A stretch of DNA of 64,000 nt, taken from contig WIXG01000318.1 of NCBI GenBank assembly GCA_009869945.1, positions 27,060 through 91,059 of the forward strand. Direction: 5' to 3'. Below are positions 24,501-37,897 of this stretch, piece by piece. The DNA comes from Mesaphorura yosii (lineage: Eukaryota > Arthropoda > Collembola > Poduromorpha > Tullbergiidae). How positions within the stretch are numbered: the first letter of the stretch is position 1; every line of letters begins with the position of its first letter. Under the pieces are notes generated by a model, which worked only from the letters and a program-made list of their open reading frames with translations, was not told where the DNA came from and searched no databases. The translations under genes were made by a program, and so were the position numbers.

Positions 24501-26171
24501 GTGGATTACTAGTACGAGTAACCTGGCCGACTGGCACTTGGCACTTGGCACTTTGCTCTGTGATGAGTGTTGAATGTATAAAGCAGTGCTAACACAATTA
24601 AACGTGGCCGTGGCTTAGCTTAGCTTGGCTTGGCTGCTTGCTGGATGCTGAAACCTGTCTGTCCGCCTGCGCCTCGCTCAAAGGTTTTTCGTACAATTAT
24701 GTTCACTAATTTGTACTTCATACTAATTCCGTAATTCCGTGTCGCCTTTCTTTCACATCCGAAACACAAAACAAAAAATGCTGCAAAAATGAGAAAGAAT
24801 TCGCCGCCGAATTTCAGCTGACAGCTTAATTTAGACAAACTTGATCGTGGAAAATTCGGTCAGGCATTCTCTGAAAAAAAGACTGCACAGTTCCAAATCC
24901 AAATCGCGAATCGCGCTTATGAATTTCTTTGCTTACGAATTTAATCATTACGCTGGTTGCTGTGCTGATTACAATTGCAGTTGCCTTATCTTTCATGCAC
25001 AGCAAAGATTAGAAGAGTTCATGTGCTTGAACGGATCGCAGCGTCGCGTCTCACCGCGCAATGCAATTGGCAATACGCAATACTCGTACTTTTGCAAATA
25101 CGAAGTTCATTATTCCCATTGTTTGGCCGCTTCTACATTACTCAGAATTCAACACGGCAGCAACGTGTAATCACAACCACACTTTGCTGTGTTGCAATTG
25201 CAAAATCCCGACTGTGCCTGCGCCTTTTTTGGTTTAGCAATGAACTCCTTCAAAGTTTACGTAGCGTGCGTGGCATAATGGCGAAAGGAAATATTCACAA
25301 ATCTGCTGCTTCTTTCAGTGTCTCGCATTTGTTGTGGTTACCGTACGAAAAGTCGTACCTACGGAGCTCGTCTTGGTTTTTGCGATTTGAGCCCAGTAAC
25401 GCAAATTGGCGTGGCATGCCACCGCGAAATGTCGCAATCGTAGTCACATCTTTTAATCTTGTGCTTAATGACATTAGGCTGGAGACAAATGTGCTCGCGT
25501 GGGAGACCTCACCGCACCAAATTCATGTTAAGCATGGTTTCAGCAGCGACGAGTAATTTTTACGACCAGACGAACTTGCATCATGAAATTTCGCATTTCG
25601 CGATTAATTTGAATGCACTTGGGCTCGGTTTTGATATGATTATACCTATGATTATTTCTTTGCTTGTGAGCTAAGAGGATACAGAAATTTGTGTGAAAAT
25701 GTGACAACAGCGCAACATTGAAAGCAGCGAAATGCGAAAGAGATCCCACCCGTAGCCGCAGCTGAGTGGAATCGTCCACTGCAGCAGTGGTGGTCAACCT
25801 TCCTTAATGTCAGCGAAATACAAAACGCGAAATGCTGAGAATTACTCACAAGGTGTTTGTAATTACGACACAACAGCCAACAGCCAACAATGGGCATGGG
25901 TTTGGGCTCGGGCGAGACAAGATCTTTGAACTTTAGCTGTGCACACGCACACAGGCCATAAACGGCTGCACTGTTGAAATTCGCACAGCGAATAGCGAAT
26001 GCATGTGTATGTGATTAATGAGTGTATTGTTGCTGTAAGAGCTTGCTGCATTGCATTGCATTATTTCAGAGTCGTAGTCTCGTGCGGGATGTTGATTACG
26101 TTATTAATATTCTTCTGGTGATGCAAAATGAACGCAAAGTGGGGCAAGTGCAATACCTTCATTTCATTTCA

Positions 26172-26226
26172 CTGCATTGCATTGCCTCGCGTCGCGTTGC
26201 GTTGCGTTGTGTTACGTTGCATTGTT
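26172..26226. repeat. Degenerate GCATT/GCGTT pentamer array
   Basis: Successive GCATT, GCGTC, GCGTT and ACGTT pentamers that look like a decaying pentanucleotide array, in the E74A intron about 2.6 kb upstream of exon B. Confidence 0.7.
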
Positions 26227-28180
26227 GTGGTCGCTCCCTTCTCGCCTTTGCCTTGCCTTTGCTTGTTGCACCATCGCGTAATCATCGCACGACAATGTCA
26301 CCATAAAAAAAATCATCATTCTCTTCGCCAACCAGAAAAGTTGCATCAAATTGTGAGATGAAATTTCGCAATGAGTGAATTGCTGTTTGGGCTTTGGCTG
26401 CGTCTTGCGTTGATTTGCCCATTGCGATTATGATTACGATTCACCTTAAACTTTCAAGATCCTGATTAAACAAATTAAATATTCTCATTGCCAATGATCT
26501 GCGTTTGCGTTGCATTGATTTGGATTTGGTTTTCCTTTCCGTGGTAGCCGGAATCGAAATCGAACGCAAAATGCAAAATACGACTACAATTCGTAAAGGC
26601 TTCAAAAAGAAACATGTGTTCCACATCAAATTCGAGCACTGATCGACTCGGCTTTGTGCACATACAAAATTGGGACGGAATTGGCACGGAGTGCAAGTCG
26701 CAAATTTTATTACCTCAACAGAACTCTGCTTATTCATGCACATAAGACATACAAAATGTTGAGAATCTGTTCTCACATCTCACCTAAATTCATGGCATTC
26801 AGAGTTCATTTATTCATCGCATCGCAGCCCGATTTTATGAAGACGGATTCTGGCAGGCAGACAACTTCGCAATTCACAAAAGGCACCCGAATGTTCCAAA
26901 TTATGTACTCGTACTTATTTTATGACTCATCGTGTTGCACCAGCCATAAAAAAAATTACTGCTGCTCGTGCGACTGCTCGCTCGTTTGGCCTCCGGTTTT
27001 CATCCTCCAATGCTCATTAAAATACGGGTAGCGGATTTCTTGATTTTATGTGACAGGCAGCCGTAAAAGTCATCCGCACGCGTCCTCTCATTTCGAGGCT
27101 CATGAAATAAAGTTTCGCGAGAAATAAAATGAGAAATACGTATTTAAATCAACAAAAATGCAATCATTCGGGTCAGTTTTGCAAATCAAATTTCGCCGCT
27201 TTTTTACAACCGTCTTCCAAGTTTTCCTGTTTCAGTTGATTGAGTTGCGAATAAAAGCCAAAAAGCCATACGCCAACGCCGCATGTCAATTTTGAGGAAT
27301 TTTCCATGTCGGTTTTGAACACCGAATAAAACCCAAAAAAACCCATTGGCCATTTCACTCACTCATTAAATTTTCTCATGTTAAAAATGACGTGCGGATT
27401 TTTTAACCCATCGTTTTTTTATTAGAATTTAAAAGTATTTTTAGGAATGCAAAATCCTACCACGATTTTTATAGTTTACGCTCTACTTTTCTGTGCCGTC
27501 TTCTCAGCGGACGCGGGCGTGGACAACGAAGGAAGTTGTTTCCAAACGCTATAAGGAAAAACGCTAAAGGCTAAATTCAGCTCGAAAATGGTGAAGATGA
27601 GTACGGGAATGAATATACAAATGATTTATGAAGCCTACACATGCAGATTGAGTGTTCCACGTTCGTTCGGTGAGGTCAGGTCCAATTACACAGGCGGCCG
27701 GGCTCCTACGAGCGCTACGAACGCGGTACGCGAAAGAGGAAGAACGAAAGAAAGTGAAAGAGAGATCAGACAAGATGCGAGATGCGACGCGAGAAGCAAC
27801 GCGAGGCGACTTTCTATCTTCCGTTCTATTTAAGCCTCAGCTTCTCTTGACTGTGCGGCGAAATACGAATCTTCGCCGCATCTTTCCACTCTATTTTCCC
27901 AAACACTCGCACTCTCTTCTCTTCTCGTCATGACTGCAGCCAGCATGTAGGGAGCATAAACAACAGACAACGCAGTCCTGAGACCCTTGCATCACATCAA
28001 AATTCAGGCACTCTTCGTCTTCGTCTTTGTGGTTCCTCTCATTTTTGTTTATGAAGTTAGCTTATGTTTATTTCCAACTAAGGAAGCTAACCCTGAACCC
28101 TTGCCTGATTCTTCGAGACAGAAGCATGTGGACTGTGGACGAGTGCTCTTCTAAAAAATTGATCTTTAATAAATACTGTG

Positions 28181-28205
28181 TCTTGTCTTGTCTTGTCTTG
28201 TCTTG
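28181..28205. repeat. Microsatellite (TCTTG)5
   Basis: Five perfect pentamer copies in the E74A intron. Related CTTGT/CTTGC pentamers recur across the window (for example near 62505-62530). Confidence 0.9.
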
Positions 28206-30461
28206 TTTGCTCGGTTCTGCTGAGCATATTCTCATTCTCCAATACGTCACATCATCACAAATGATACCATCTCATGTGAAAAGGGGAAATACTCCGAGTA
28301 TCTTTTTTCAAACAGTTGGCCGCCAATCTGTTTCTTCTCTTCTGTCTTCTGCTGTCTGCAGGGACTAGACTTTTTAACAACAATCTGGCAACAGCATTGA
28401 TTGACTGTACAAGAAACGTGAAACGAAGGGCCTGAATTCCCTGCGATGCATTCATTTTTTAAAAGTTGAAGCAAGAAATAATGAATAAATACAGTAAATA
28501 GCCTCTCAGGGCGAAAGTCGACTGAAGGTCATGCCTTCCGCTGGAGTGGACAGCGAATAAAGCAGTTATGGACGCAATAATTGCTGTGCGGAGGAGCTTG
28601 CAAGGTGATGCGACGTGTAAATTAGTCTTGGCAACTAAAAACGAATAGTGCGAATAAGACACGAGATGCTCCTCGTTTCTCGTTTCTGGCGAGTGTGGGC
28701 GAGGCAGGGCGCTAATGTTAACTACGTTCTAGAATCACGCGTATGTTAAATCTTGTGGCTGTACTCTCGACCTGTCCAGTAAATCAGCCAGTTGTAACAC
28801 ACCTTCAGAGGCCAAGCCTCCTCGTTCGCTAATGTATTCGAGCTCACAAGCCTGCCTGCCTGCTCGCCGTGGCGTGCACACCACCAAGCCGTGATTACTG
28901 CTGCTGCTTCTGCTTGCTGGAAACTCGCAGACTCGTCCAGAGTTGCTACTAATCAGATGCAAAATGTAAATGCAAAGTATGTATTTCTGCATGGAACTCC
29001 GTCAAGCCGATCTCCGTCTTATTAGCATACATTACTGGCCCCTAATGAAAATGATGAATTGCAAACTCGACAAGTCGAAACTGATTTAAATAATAATGCG
29101 ACTTTTCCAGCACGGTACCGCACGGCACGGCAGAGAAAGAAAAGGGAATTTTTCACCCGGCCTCATGCTTCTGTGCTTCTGCTTTCTTCAAGGCTCCATT
29201 CCGGTACAATTCCGCTGGTTTAGCATAAATTAAGGTGTATTTCGCATAATTTTACAAGGCAATTGACTTAATTTCTATTCGCAGTTCAAAGGTGAAATGC
29301 AGCAAGCAGCAGACACCTGAGATTTATTTCTGCACTCACGCCACTGCCGTAAAGAATTGCAGCGATTAATGAGCTCGTTTACGCGTCTACCCGTCGCATC
29401 TTCTTCAGGAAAACGATAAGCAGCTTTAATCTACAAAAACAAATCAATTAACCTTGTTTAACTGCCACCCTGAACCTACAATTAAATCAGTTACTGTTTA
29501 ATATCAGCTTTTAGCTGTTAATTTTATATAGCATGCACTCATAAATCGATCCATCATAATAATGTCTGTTTTTATGATGACGTCCTGCAGCAAACGCGAA
29601 GAGATGCGGAATTCGAGTTTGAAGTAGGTTCCCTTTCCTTTTCTTGCACGCCAACAATTGAAAGTGACAGTGACACATTAACGCAACGCAGGCGGGATTA
29701 TTAATAAAACGACACATCATTCCGTAATGCGATACGACATAACTTTAAATTATTCACATTGGTGTTTTGCATCTTGAAATTAGCATAACGCCGTTCTCAG
29801 GCTTCGTTTCTACAAGCAAAAGTAAATTTGCCATTTGCAGTGCGATGATGCCGTAATCCCTGCACGTTTCATTTCATCTATGGGGTGCGTATTTTTAGCA
29901 TGCGTTATTGTGCAACCGCTTCATTTCAATTTGCAAATAGCAAATAGTGTGGCAACGCTAATTGCATTGCAATTCTGGTCATTCTCATTCTCATAATCGC
30001 TGTGACCAAACCAACCAAATCGCTGTATGTGAGGAAGTTATTACTGATGAGATGATGATACCGTTCATAATTGCCGAATTGTAAATGGGAGGCCTAGAAA
30101 ATGTACGCGAGTCTTTTGTGTTGGGAATTTGCTTGAGACACTCGCTCAGCTGAGCACGCACGTGTCCAATTGCTACCCGAAATTACTATTCAAATTAACA
30201 ATTTATAAGCAATTCGTAAATTGCAGCTTGCAATTTTTAGGTTGATTGATTTCATTGCTAATTAACATTTCACGACTGAATGCTCATGTGGGAGTCTGTT
30301 TCAACGACATCTGCGAATATCTGCAAACTGACCAAGCAATTCTGCAATTCCTTTTCCACATAGCAGGCTGAGCCGTGAGTTCGAGTTGAAAGAAGCAGCA
30401 AAATATGCTAATTTCGGCAGGAGGAATTCAAGCGCGGCTGAACGTTAAACGTGGAGGTCAC

Positions 30462-30479
30462 GCAGCACGGACGTGCTGC
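30462..30479. repeat. Perfect 8-bp palindrome GCAGCACG-GA-CGTGCTGC
   Basis: Two perfect 8-base arms with a 2-base spacer, just after AGGTCA (30457-30462 region) and followed by CTGTGACCTG some 30 bases later. It could be a dimeric factor site or a chance cruciform. Confidence 0.6.
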
Positions 30480-33400
30480 ATTCCACTTGCAGAAAAAGCA
30501 CCTGTGACCTGTCGTAATTACGTTGGCAGAAACTGACCAACCTTCCTGCGCTCTGCGTCTGCGCCGTCTTCGTCAACTCAACATTTTCAAGGGTACTGCA
30601 ATTTGCAACTTGTTTCTGAAATGGCCGTTCCTGCAGGGGAGGTGAGGCAGACTGGACTTCGACATTCCAATTCCCCATTTTGCTCAGTGCGAGAAGAGGA
30701 AAATGAAGGTCTTGCCACATGCATTCGCAATTCGCGTACATTGCAAAGCACAGCAATATTTGTAAGTATGGAGTTAAATGGCCACTGCAGTCTCAACGTG
30801 GTTCAGGTGATAGTGTGGCTGTGGCCTGAGAACTGATAAACCAAAGGCAAGGAGGCAGAGATGAAGAAAACCAACACAACATTGTGCTATGAAATGGCAA
30901 ATGCGAAATGGCAAATAAATGAATAATGTGTACATTGTTACAGAAAAGGAATGACGTGAATTTTGTTTTATGAATTGGAAACACGGTCGCCTTCACCTCA
31001 TTTCGTCTTTTCTTTCTTTTGTGCCCAACTTTTAAACGTCGCATTCATTCACACGCAGCTACAGCGCAGCAGATCAAGCAGGCAAGCCAAGCCAAAGCCA
31101 TGTTACCTTACGGAAGGTTTGCTGAAATTGTGCAACTGCGACGCGTGAGGCATCGACGGATGTGCAGTCGCAGTGCAATGAAGGCCATAGAAAGGAGAAG
31201 TGCACAAATTTTTGGAGCTTTGATTAGGCTTTATAAGGCGATTTGGTGAATGCAACGTTCGGATTCGTTGTCCTAATGAGGAAAATAATGAAGCATTGTG
31301 CTGCTGCCGCTATATATCTCATATTGCACAATCCAAAGCCAATTTCGCGAATTCGTGTATTCGCACGCGCAATTTCCTCCATTCCCGCCAGTTTAAATGC
31401 CCACAGCATTTTCAGTCTCATTTGAATTGCCTGCCAAACCGCACCGCAGCGCAATCGGAAGAGATTCCGATCTCATTAGCGATACTCGCCTCTGCTCGGC
31501 CTCGTTGCCCTGTCCTGTCCTAATTAGCTATCGGGTCAGAAGAAGATAATCGCCAATCCCCAATCACTTCACCAAATCTGGAAGTTCATTGTAGAAAGCA
31601 GAACGAAGAAACCAGAAACCGCGATCATTAAGATAAGCTCGCCGAGTCCGAGTTCAAGTTGAACTATAAATTAAATCGATCGTTAGCAGTTTGCATTTTC
31701 GTGTCGGATGCAAGCGCAGACCGCATTCGCGATTCGCCCATTTGCAAACGAGAAAGAAACGCAATAGTAATCTCCAATGCACAATGAGGACTTCGCATTC
31801 TCAATGTCATTATCAGACAGGCCAGCCCAGGCCAGGCCGCAAAATATTCCATTTCCTTTGAGATTCGAAATTTTTAGGTTGTGGGGACCTTTGCAGATAA
31901 GCTGGCGTGTACTTTCAAGTCCACTGCCACCGCAGACTGAAGATCCTTCCAAGCGATTAACGATTTAAGGAAATCAGAGCTCCTACGCTTATTTCTTTAA
32001 ACAAAGACAATGCTCAATTGCGACTAATTGCAGCCACAGCCCGCAATCGCTACAATTTGCAAATACCGCGAATTATGTTGCGTAAATGCAAATTGAACTG
32101 TATGCGAAAGCAAAAGCATTGCGAGGCGTCTCCGCTCCTGCCGGATTGAACCTGGCCGAGAATGGTTTGGGGCGATGGAATTAATTTCTTCGTCCGCGTC
32201 TGTCCATAAAAAGTAGGAGGAATTCGTTGACCCAACGCCACTTGCCAATTTCTCCAAAGACAGATGAAGGACTTTTTTTGCAGCTGCGACTGCGATTGTT
32301 GTTATTAAAGAGCGCTTGCATGGAAATCCACACCGCGAGAAGCATCTTTGACCATGAACAGATGAACCTCTCCGTTTTTTTGCCGAAGAGGTTCGCAGGG
32401 TTGAAGACACGACGGCGAAGACGACGTGTGTACGAATAACAATGCGGGTGGGGTGTCCATCTGGAGGAAATGTTAATTCACAGATCAGAAGAGGAATTAT
32501 TTCGCGAACGCAAAAGGAACCTGACGAAAGAGGCTCGATGATAATTTAATAGGAGTCTGAGTGAGTGGGAGGAGACTCGAGGCGAAATCGAAGCCGAAGC
32601 AACAAGTAAAGTAAGGCTCAAGAAAGGAAAGACAAAGTGATAAAATGTGTTATGGCTTTCTCACTCCACTTCCACGAGCTGCGTGCATGGCAAAATGCCG
32701 CTGCCGCTGGAAAGCAAATACAGGTATTTTACACCCATAAAATACGTATGATTAGAAACTGCGAAATTGTTTCCTGCAAGCGCACGAGGTGTGAAGCCGT
32801 AAAACAAGCGAGACGCGACTCCGACCACTGCGACGTAGTGCATTCTCAAAGCTTAACTCCAGTCTTTCTCGCATCTCGCCGGTGGGTCTCCGCAATTAGA
32901 AAATGGCAAATTAAATTCCTTTGTCCAGATTCCCGCCTGCCAAGAAATGCGTGTATCAAATGCGATAAAATCGCGTACGCTGAAAAAAAAATCGCAACTT
33001 TTCCATTGACTTTTAGTATAAAAAAACGAGAGCCTGGCCAGAGGCATTACATTGCAAATCTTCGTCTTCGTCGCTGCTCGGCTGCGTGTAGCGCGTGTAA
33101 TTCCGTGCCGTGCTATCTTTTATCTCTCCAACAAGTTTGTTAATAAGTTGCTGTTGCTGTTTGCTCATCCTTTTCCTTATAAAGAAATGTTGCAAAAAAA
33201 ATGTGCACTGCTAAGCTTGTGCACATTTGTGTGTCTTGTGTTGCTGTGCTGCCTCGCTGCCTGCTTGTCTCCTTCCCATTCGCTGCTCTTTCTCTATCTC
33301 AAAGGTGACCTTGTTGGGCTATTGACAGCGGCAGCAGCAGCAGAAGCAGAGAACGGAGAATGAAATACGGCTGCTGCATGCCTGGTTCGTTCTCGTTCCT

Positions 33401-35870
33401 TCTCATCACGCGAGCCAAAAGCAGCAGCAGCAATCTCAACCGCATCATGAATGAATTGTATGCATAAAATTTGCATCGACATTACAAATTACGAGCGACG
33501 AGTGGCGAGTGACGAGTGTCTTACAACATTACGGTCGATTGCGATTACAGCGAGCACAAATTTAATACGGCAGCGCACTGCTCACGAACGCGTCTTTTCT
33601 ACGAAAACGGCCGCTCTTCAACGTCCAGAAATGAAAGCAAGGTTACAATAACAAAACCGACTGACTGTTAACGCCGTCCAGTCGGGAATTGTACATTGCA
33701 TATAATTCGCGTCTGCTAAAAATAGAATTCTTGTTCACCGTTCGCAAAAATCAGCGTACATGCATGGAATACCTGTCGAAAAAATCAATCACTTTCGCGT
33801 TCAAACTCGTTGACGCTGAGAAATTCCAATTACAGCAGAACCAAGTCAATATTCGGCACGGAAATCGGAGAAAACTGGCGGACGCGAAAGACCAAACAAT
33901 TTGGAGGCGCGTACAGGAAACATGAGACTGACAAGTAGGCAAATAGCAAAGTAGCTACGCATTGTCCACGCCACGAATGTCAGATGCTGTAGAAGGCTGG
34001 AAATGGAAATTATGTTGCGCACGTACTCGTAGCGTTAATTAATACTCCGTCCTACCAGCAAGCAGCAGCAGTACAGCATAGTAGGGAACAGCGAACAGCA
34101 GTTTTGACCATCCAGACAAGTTCAAGGCTAAGAATCGACTCACGATGATGATGAGGATGAGGATGCTCTTTAGCGTGTGCAAGTACACAATACTGCTGGC
34201 GTGTTTACATATAAAGGCATTTCGCGTTTCGCAAAAAAAGGAAGATAACATTTAGCATTCGCCATTCGTGCAGTGTTGCAGAACATCGCACAGCTCTTCA
34301 ATTCCGCCACGCACCGCAGCGCACCTTCTTCGTGGCTAAGATGCCTAGGCGTCTTATAAACCACTTAATACTCGCCCTCCGCCGCTCTATATGCTCTCTG
34401 CAGTTAATACAGGCCGCTGAGTTATGAGAGAAAAAAGATGAAAGACAAGAAGAAGCGGAAAATCATGGAAAAACAACTCTCAGGGTCAACCGGATGAGAC
34501 GAGCATGTAAAATGCTATGCAAATCGTATCGTACTCTCATAATTCTCGATTGCATGAGTGCCTAGTCCTAAATGATGAATGAATCAAGTTTCTTATCAGT
34601 GCCCTCTGCCCCACCAGTGCGACTGCGACTGCAAAGCTTAGGCGTAATTCGCAATTCGCGATTGTCAATCGGCATGCAAATGCTTCACACTCATTCATTT
34701 CGCATTTTATGACAAGGAAAAAGGCAGCTAAAAATTGCGAGTCACAACGCCACTTCCTGAATAAAATCATGTCGAATGGTTTTGCGACCGTTTCGCTACT
34801 CCGAAGTTCGTTTATGCCTGAATAAAGCACGCTCGCTAAATTCAGTGCGAGATTTTGAGGCCACGGCTGACCTAAAACTTGAGACTGACCAGAAAATTCG
34901 ATACGGCGGCCTGGTCAAAGTTTTGCTTGACCAGGCCAGGCCGCAAATGAGATAATCTTTTCGCTTTTGCAATGCTCTTCTGCGCTGAGGTTTTTCTCTC
35001 AATTCGTTTATCTGCAGCGTCTTGGCCGTAGTCTCCCGATAGTCGTCAGTCCGCAATCCGCAGCCCGCAATCTTTATTCTGTTCCGAATTCGCAATGCAG
35101 TGCTGTGCACATTCGCACCACATTTTATGACCTCAATAATGTGAAATGAAGAGGAACACGTCAACTTCCTTTCCGAATTGGTCAACCGCATTCAAGACGA
35201 TTCAGCGCGACAACGACTGATTTATATTCTTCGTTCTTTCAGTGTCGCCGACAGTAAAATTCTGTATGGGTGGGCGAAGGCGAAGGAAGGTCAATAATCG
35301 TAATCGTAGGCTGACAAAGGAAAAGTTAGCATTTGAGAGCATCGAACACGTGCTTAATGTTTGAAGAATACATAAAATGCGACTGCTGCGATGCGGCTTC
35401 AGCCTTCGCGATTTCTAAACCTTCCTCTTCGCTGAATTTCATGACGCTCTGCCGAATTTAATTGCAATTGCGATGGGCTGTGCATAAGCACAGTATTGTG
35501 AATTATGCGCAACAGTGTTCATGTACTAATTTATAATTTGAGAAGCATGGCAAATGGAGGAAATAGACTGAAAAGAGTGCACGCGTTCTTGACTCTGATG
35601 CTCCTTCACTTTGCTTTGCTTTCCTTTGCCACAAGATTTCTTTTTCTTTTTAGCCTTGGCGACGCATCGCTCACTGCTTACTCACAGCAGATTTTTGCAT
35701 TTTCGCACCAGATTTTATCATGAAGGCCAGAATTAGGATGATTTTTGGTTTTTTGGTTGGTGCGAAAGAAGCGCACTTTAGCTTCGAAAAACTGGGTTTA
35801 TAGTTTATAGTCGAGTCGAACAATAAACGACAGACTGCAAGACTGCTGCAGGTTTGTTGTTCGTGCTCAC

Positions 35871-35956
35871 CTTCTGCTGCTGCTTCTGCTGCTGCTGCAG
35901 TGATCCATCTCTGATGTAATGATGCGGAACGATGACTTGACTCGTGCTTGAGCGTG
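35871..35956 (-). other. Possible cryptic or alternative exon in the E74A intron
   Basis: There is an acceptor (TTAAGTTTCAG|CACG) and a strong donor (CAGAAG|GTGAGC). Entered in phase 1 it is open and encodes a 29-residue stretch including VIVPHHYIRDG and Gln/Lys runs, but it leaves in phase 0, which does not fit C1: joined to C1 it reaches a stop after eight codons. It would therefore give a truncated, ETS-less product, or it is a false exon over a GCA microsatellite. Confidence 0.2.
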
Positions 35957-37852
35957 CTGAAACTTAAGTGCGTGGCGTGCGCGAGAAAGTAGAAAATTGG
36001 AGCAAAATGTGTCAGGAATCGAGTTGGCTGTCGATTTCCTCGAGAAGAAACATTTGTTCCCTGCTGCCCTGCGCTGCGACGACGCATGCGCTCTGAATTA
36101 CAGGCGTCCCGACGAGACAAAGGCAATGTGATGGTTTTGACATGCTTGGCAGAGCAAATAAATGCGCTTTACGCTGTCCAACGCCAAAGACACAAGATTG
36201 GGAGATGCAAAACATTTTTCAAGTGTAGGAACGAGACGCAACAGAAAGTAAAAGTAGCCTTTCTTCCTCGCAGTGCAATGATTCATAAAATAAGAGTATG
36301 TAGAGTTTCTGTTCCAATAACCGCAACCGACGTGGACGTGGCTTACTTGGCTGCAAAAACAATTAATCTTCCATCTTCTCCATTCCCAGGCAGGCCCGAA
36401 TAGGGGCCTGCAATGCAAACAATGCGTAAGGTCGGACGAGTTCGTGTACGAGTTTGACAGGGCCAAAAATAAAATCCTACCCTGCCTTCCTGCCTGCCTG
36501 CCCGCTCCCACAAACAGGCAGAACATAGTTCAGTTCGACTCGATCCATGGATCATTTCTTCTTCGCGTACGTTGTCCAGTCAAGCCATGTCTTTTGTCAT
36601 GAACTGCCTCATTTACCATGCAGCATTTAAATGGGAGTAAAACTGGAAACGGTGTCAAACTTAATTACGTACTTCGAGAGAACTATGAAAAGTGAATTTA
36701 AAATCCATACAAATGCGTATTTGGAGGGAGTGCGTAGAAACCGATTTATAATTGTCTGCTCTGCACTGGCACTGAAACACTGGACTGGTCAGATGTGTAG
36801 TCTGTTATACAGTCGGGTGGGCAGAACTGAAGCGCATAATTATGACGACGGAGGACATGACGACAATCATTCAGGAGACGAACCCAGAGCAACGAAGGAG
36901 AAGAAAAGCCGTACGCAAATTAAATTGGTGCCCGGTAAATTAAATTATTGGCATACAGGCACTGTGACTGTGCTCGTGCCTTTGCAACTTCCAGAATAAA
37001 GAATAAAGGATGAAGAACTGGAATGCTTAATTATTGCGTCTTCGTCTGGCTTCTGTAATGAGAATGAGACTCGCATGGCAGGCATAGCAAATTGTGTGCA
37101 CGGCACAGATTGATGGGAGTCGAATCCGAATATTAAGTCTCTGGCCCCGTAATGGGAAAAGGAAGAAGAACGACAGCGGGTTCGAGTTTCCAGATGCACG
37201 CATCTCTCAACTACTCGACTGTTCTACTCGACGACTTAATTTGACAAATGGTCAAAGACTCTCAGCAGAATTAAAAGAGTAGAAGTAGAAAGTGACTGCC
37301 AGGCGGCAAGAGGAAGAAGGCTCCTCAGTTGATGATGATGATAATGGAGCAGTGTCGCTCTTGACAATGGCCTTTACGTCACCACTTCCAGCCAATTCAT
37401 TAATTATGCTCGAATTTCCTATTCCAAGGCTACAGTCTGCTCATAGAGTCACAGAAAAGCTGAAGCTGCACTTTGAAAACTACGAATGTCACTTCACCTA
37501 ATTAAATCTTTGCAGTTTGCGATGGGCGACGACGACGATGGCCGTCGTCGTAGCAGCATTCATTAATTGCTTTGTTTTGATGTGCTGCTGTCGTAAAATC
37601 GATACGAATGGCATAATAGCATGTTTTGGGTGCAAATACTCGCCTGCCTGCCTGTCAGCAGCCCGTCTGTGTCAACACAGAGTACAAACCAATAGAAAAG
37701 GTAGGCAAGGCCGGTAGCAATTACGAATCCAGAAATAAACTCGCCACGCCGCACCGTGACGCCGTAATGATGCAAATGCAAATTCATAGTGAGTGCGATT
37801 CGCGTAAGCAAACCGTCCATTGGTCCATAAATTAAATTTCAGCATTTCTTAC

Positions 37853-37897
37853 TGCTGCCGCTGTCGTCGAGGAGAAGAAGGAAACCGGCTGTCTTAC
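37853..37897 (-). other. Eip74EF: Candidate recursive-splice site / 45-base microexon in the E74A intron
   Basis: On the minus strand TTTACTCTCTTTTCTTTGCAG ends at 37898 and is followed at once by GTAAGA: a strong 3' splice site abutting a 5' splice site. A second donor, GCAGCA|GTAAGA, ends a 45-base segment at 37853. The segment is open in phase 1-1, so it could be included between A3 and C1, adding GKTAGFLLLLDDSGS and changing the junction residue. It may be a zero-length ratchet point with its recursive exon, or a cassette microexon of isoform A only. This is inference from splice signals. Confidence 0.45.

Noticed and set aside
25025-25556. Plus-strand open frame of about 193 codons
   Set aside because: No domain, and low-complexity words typical of the surrounding intron.
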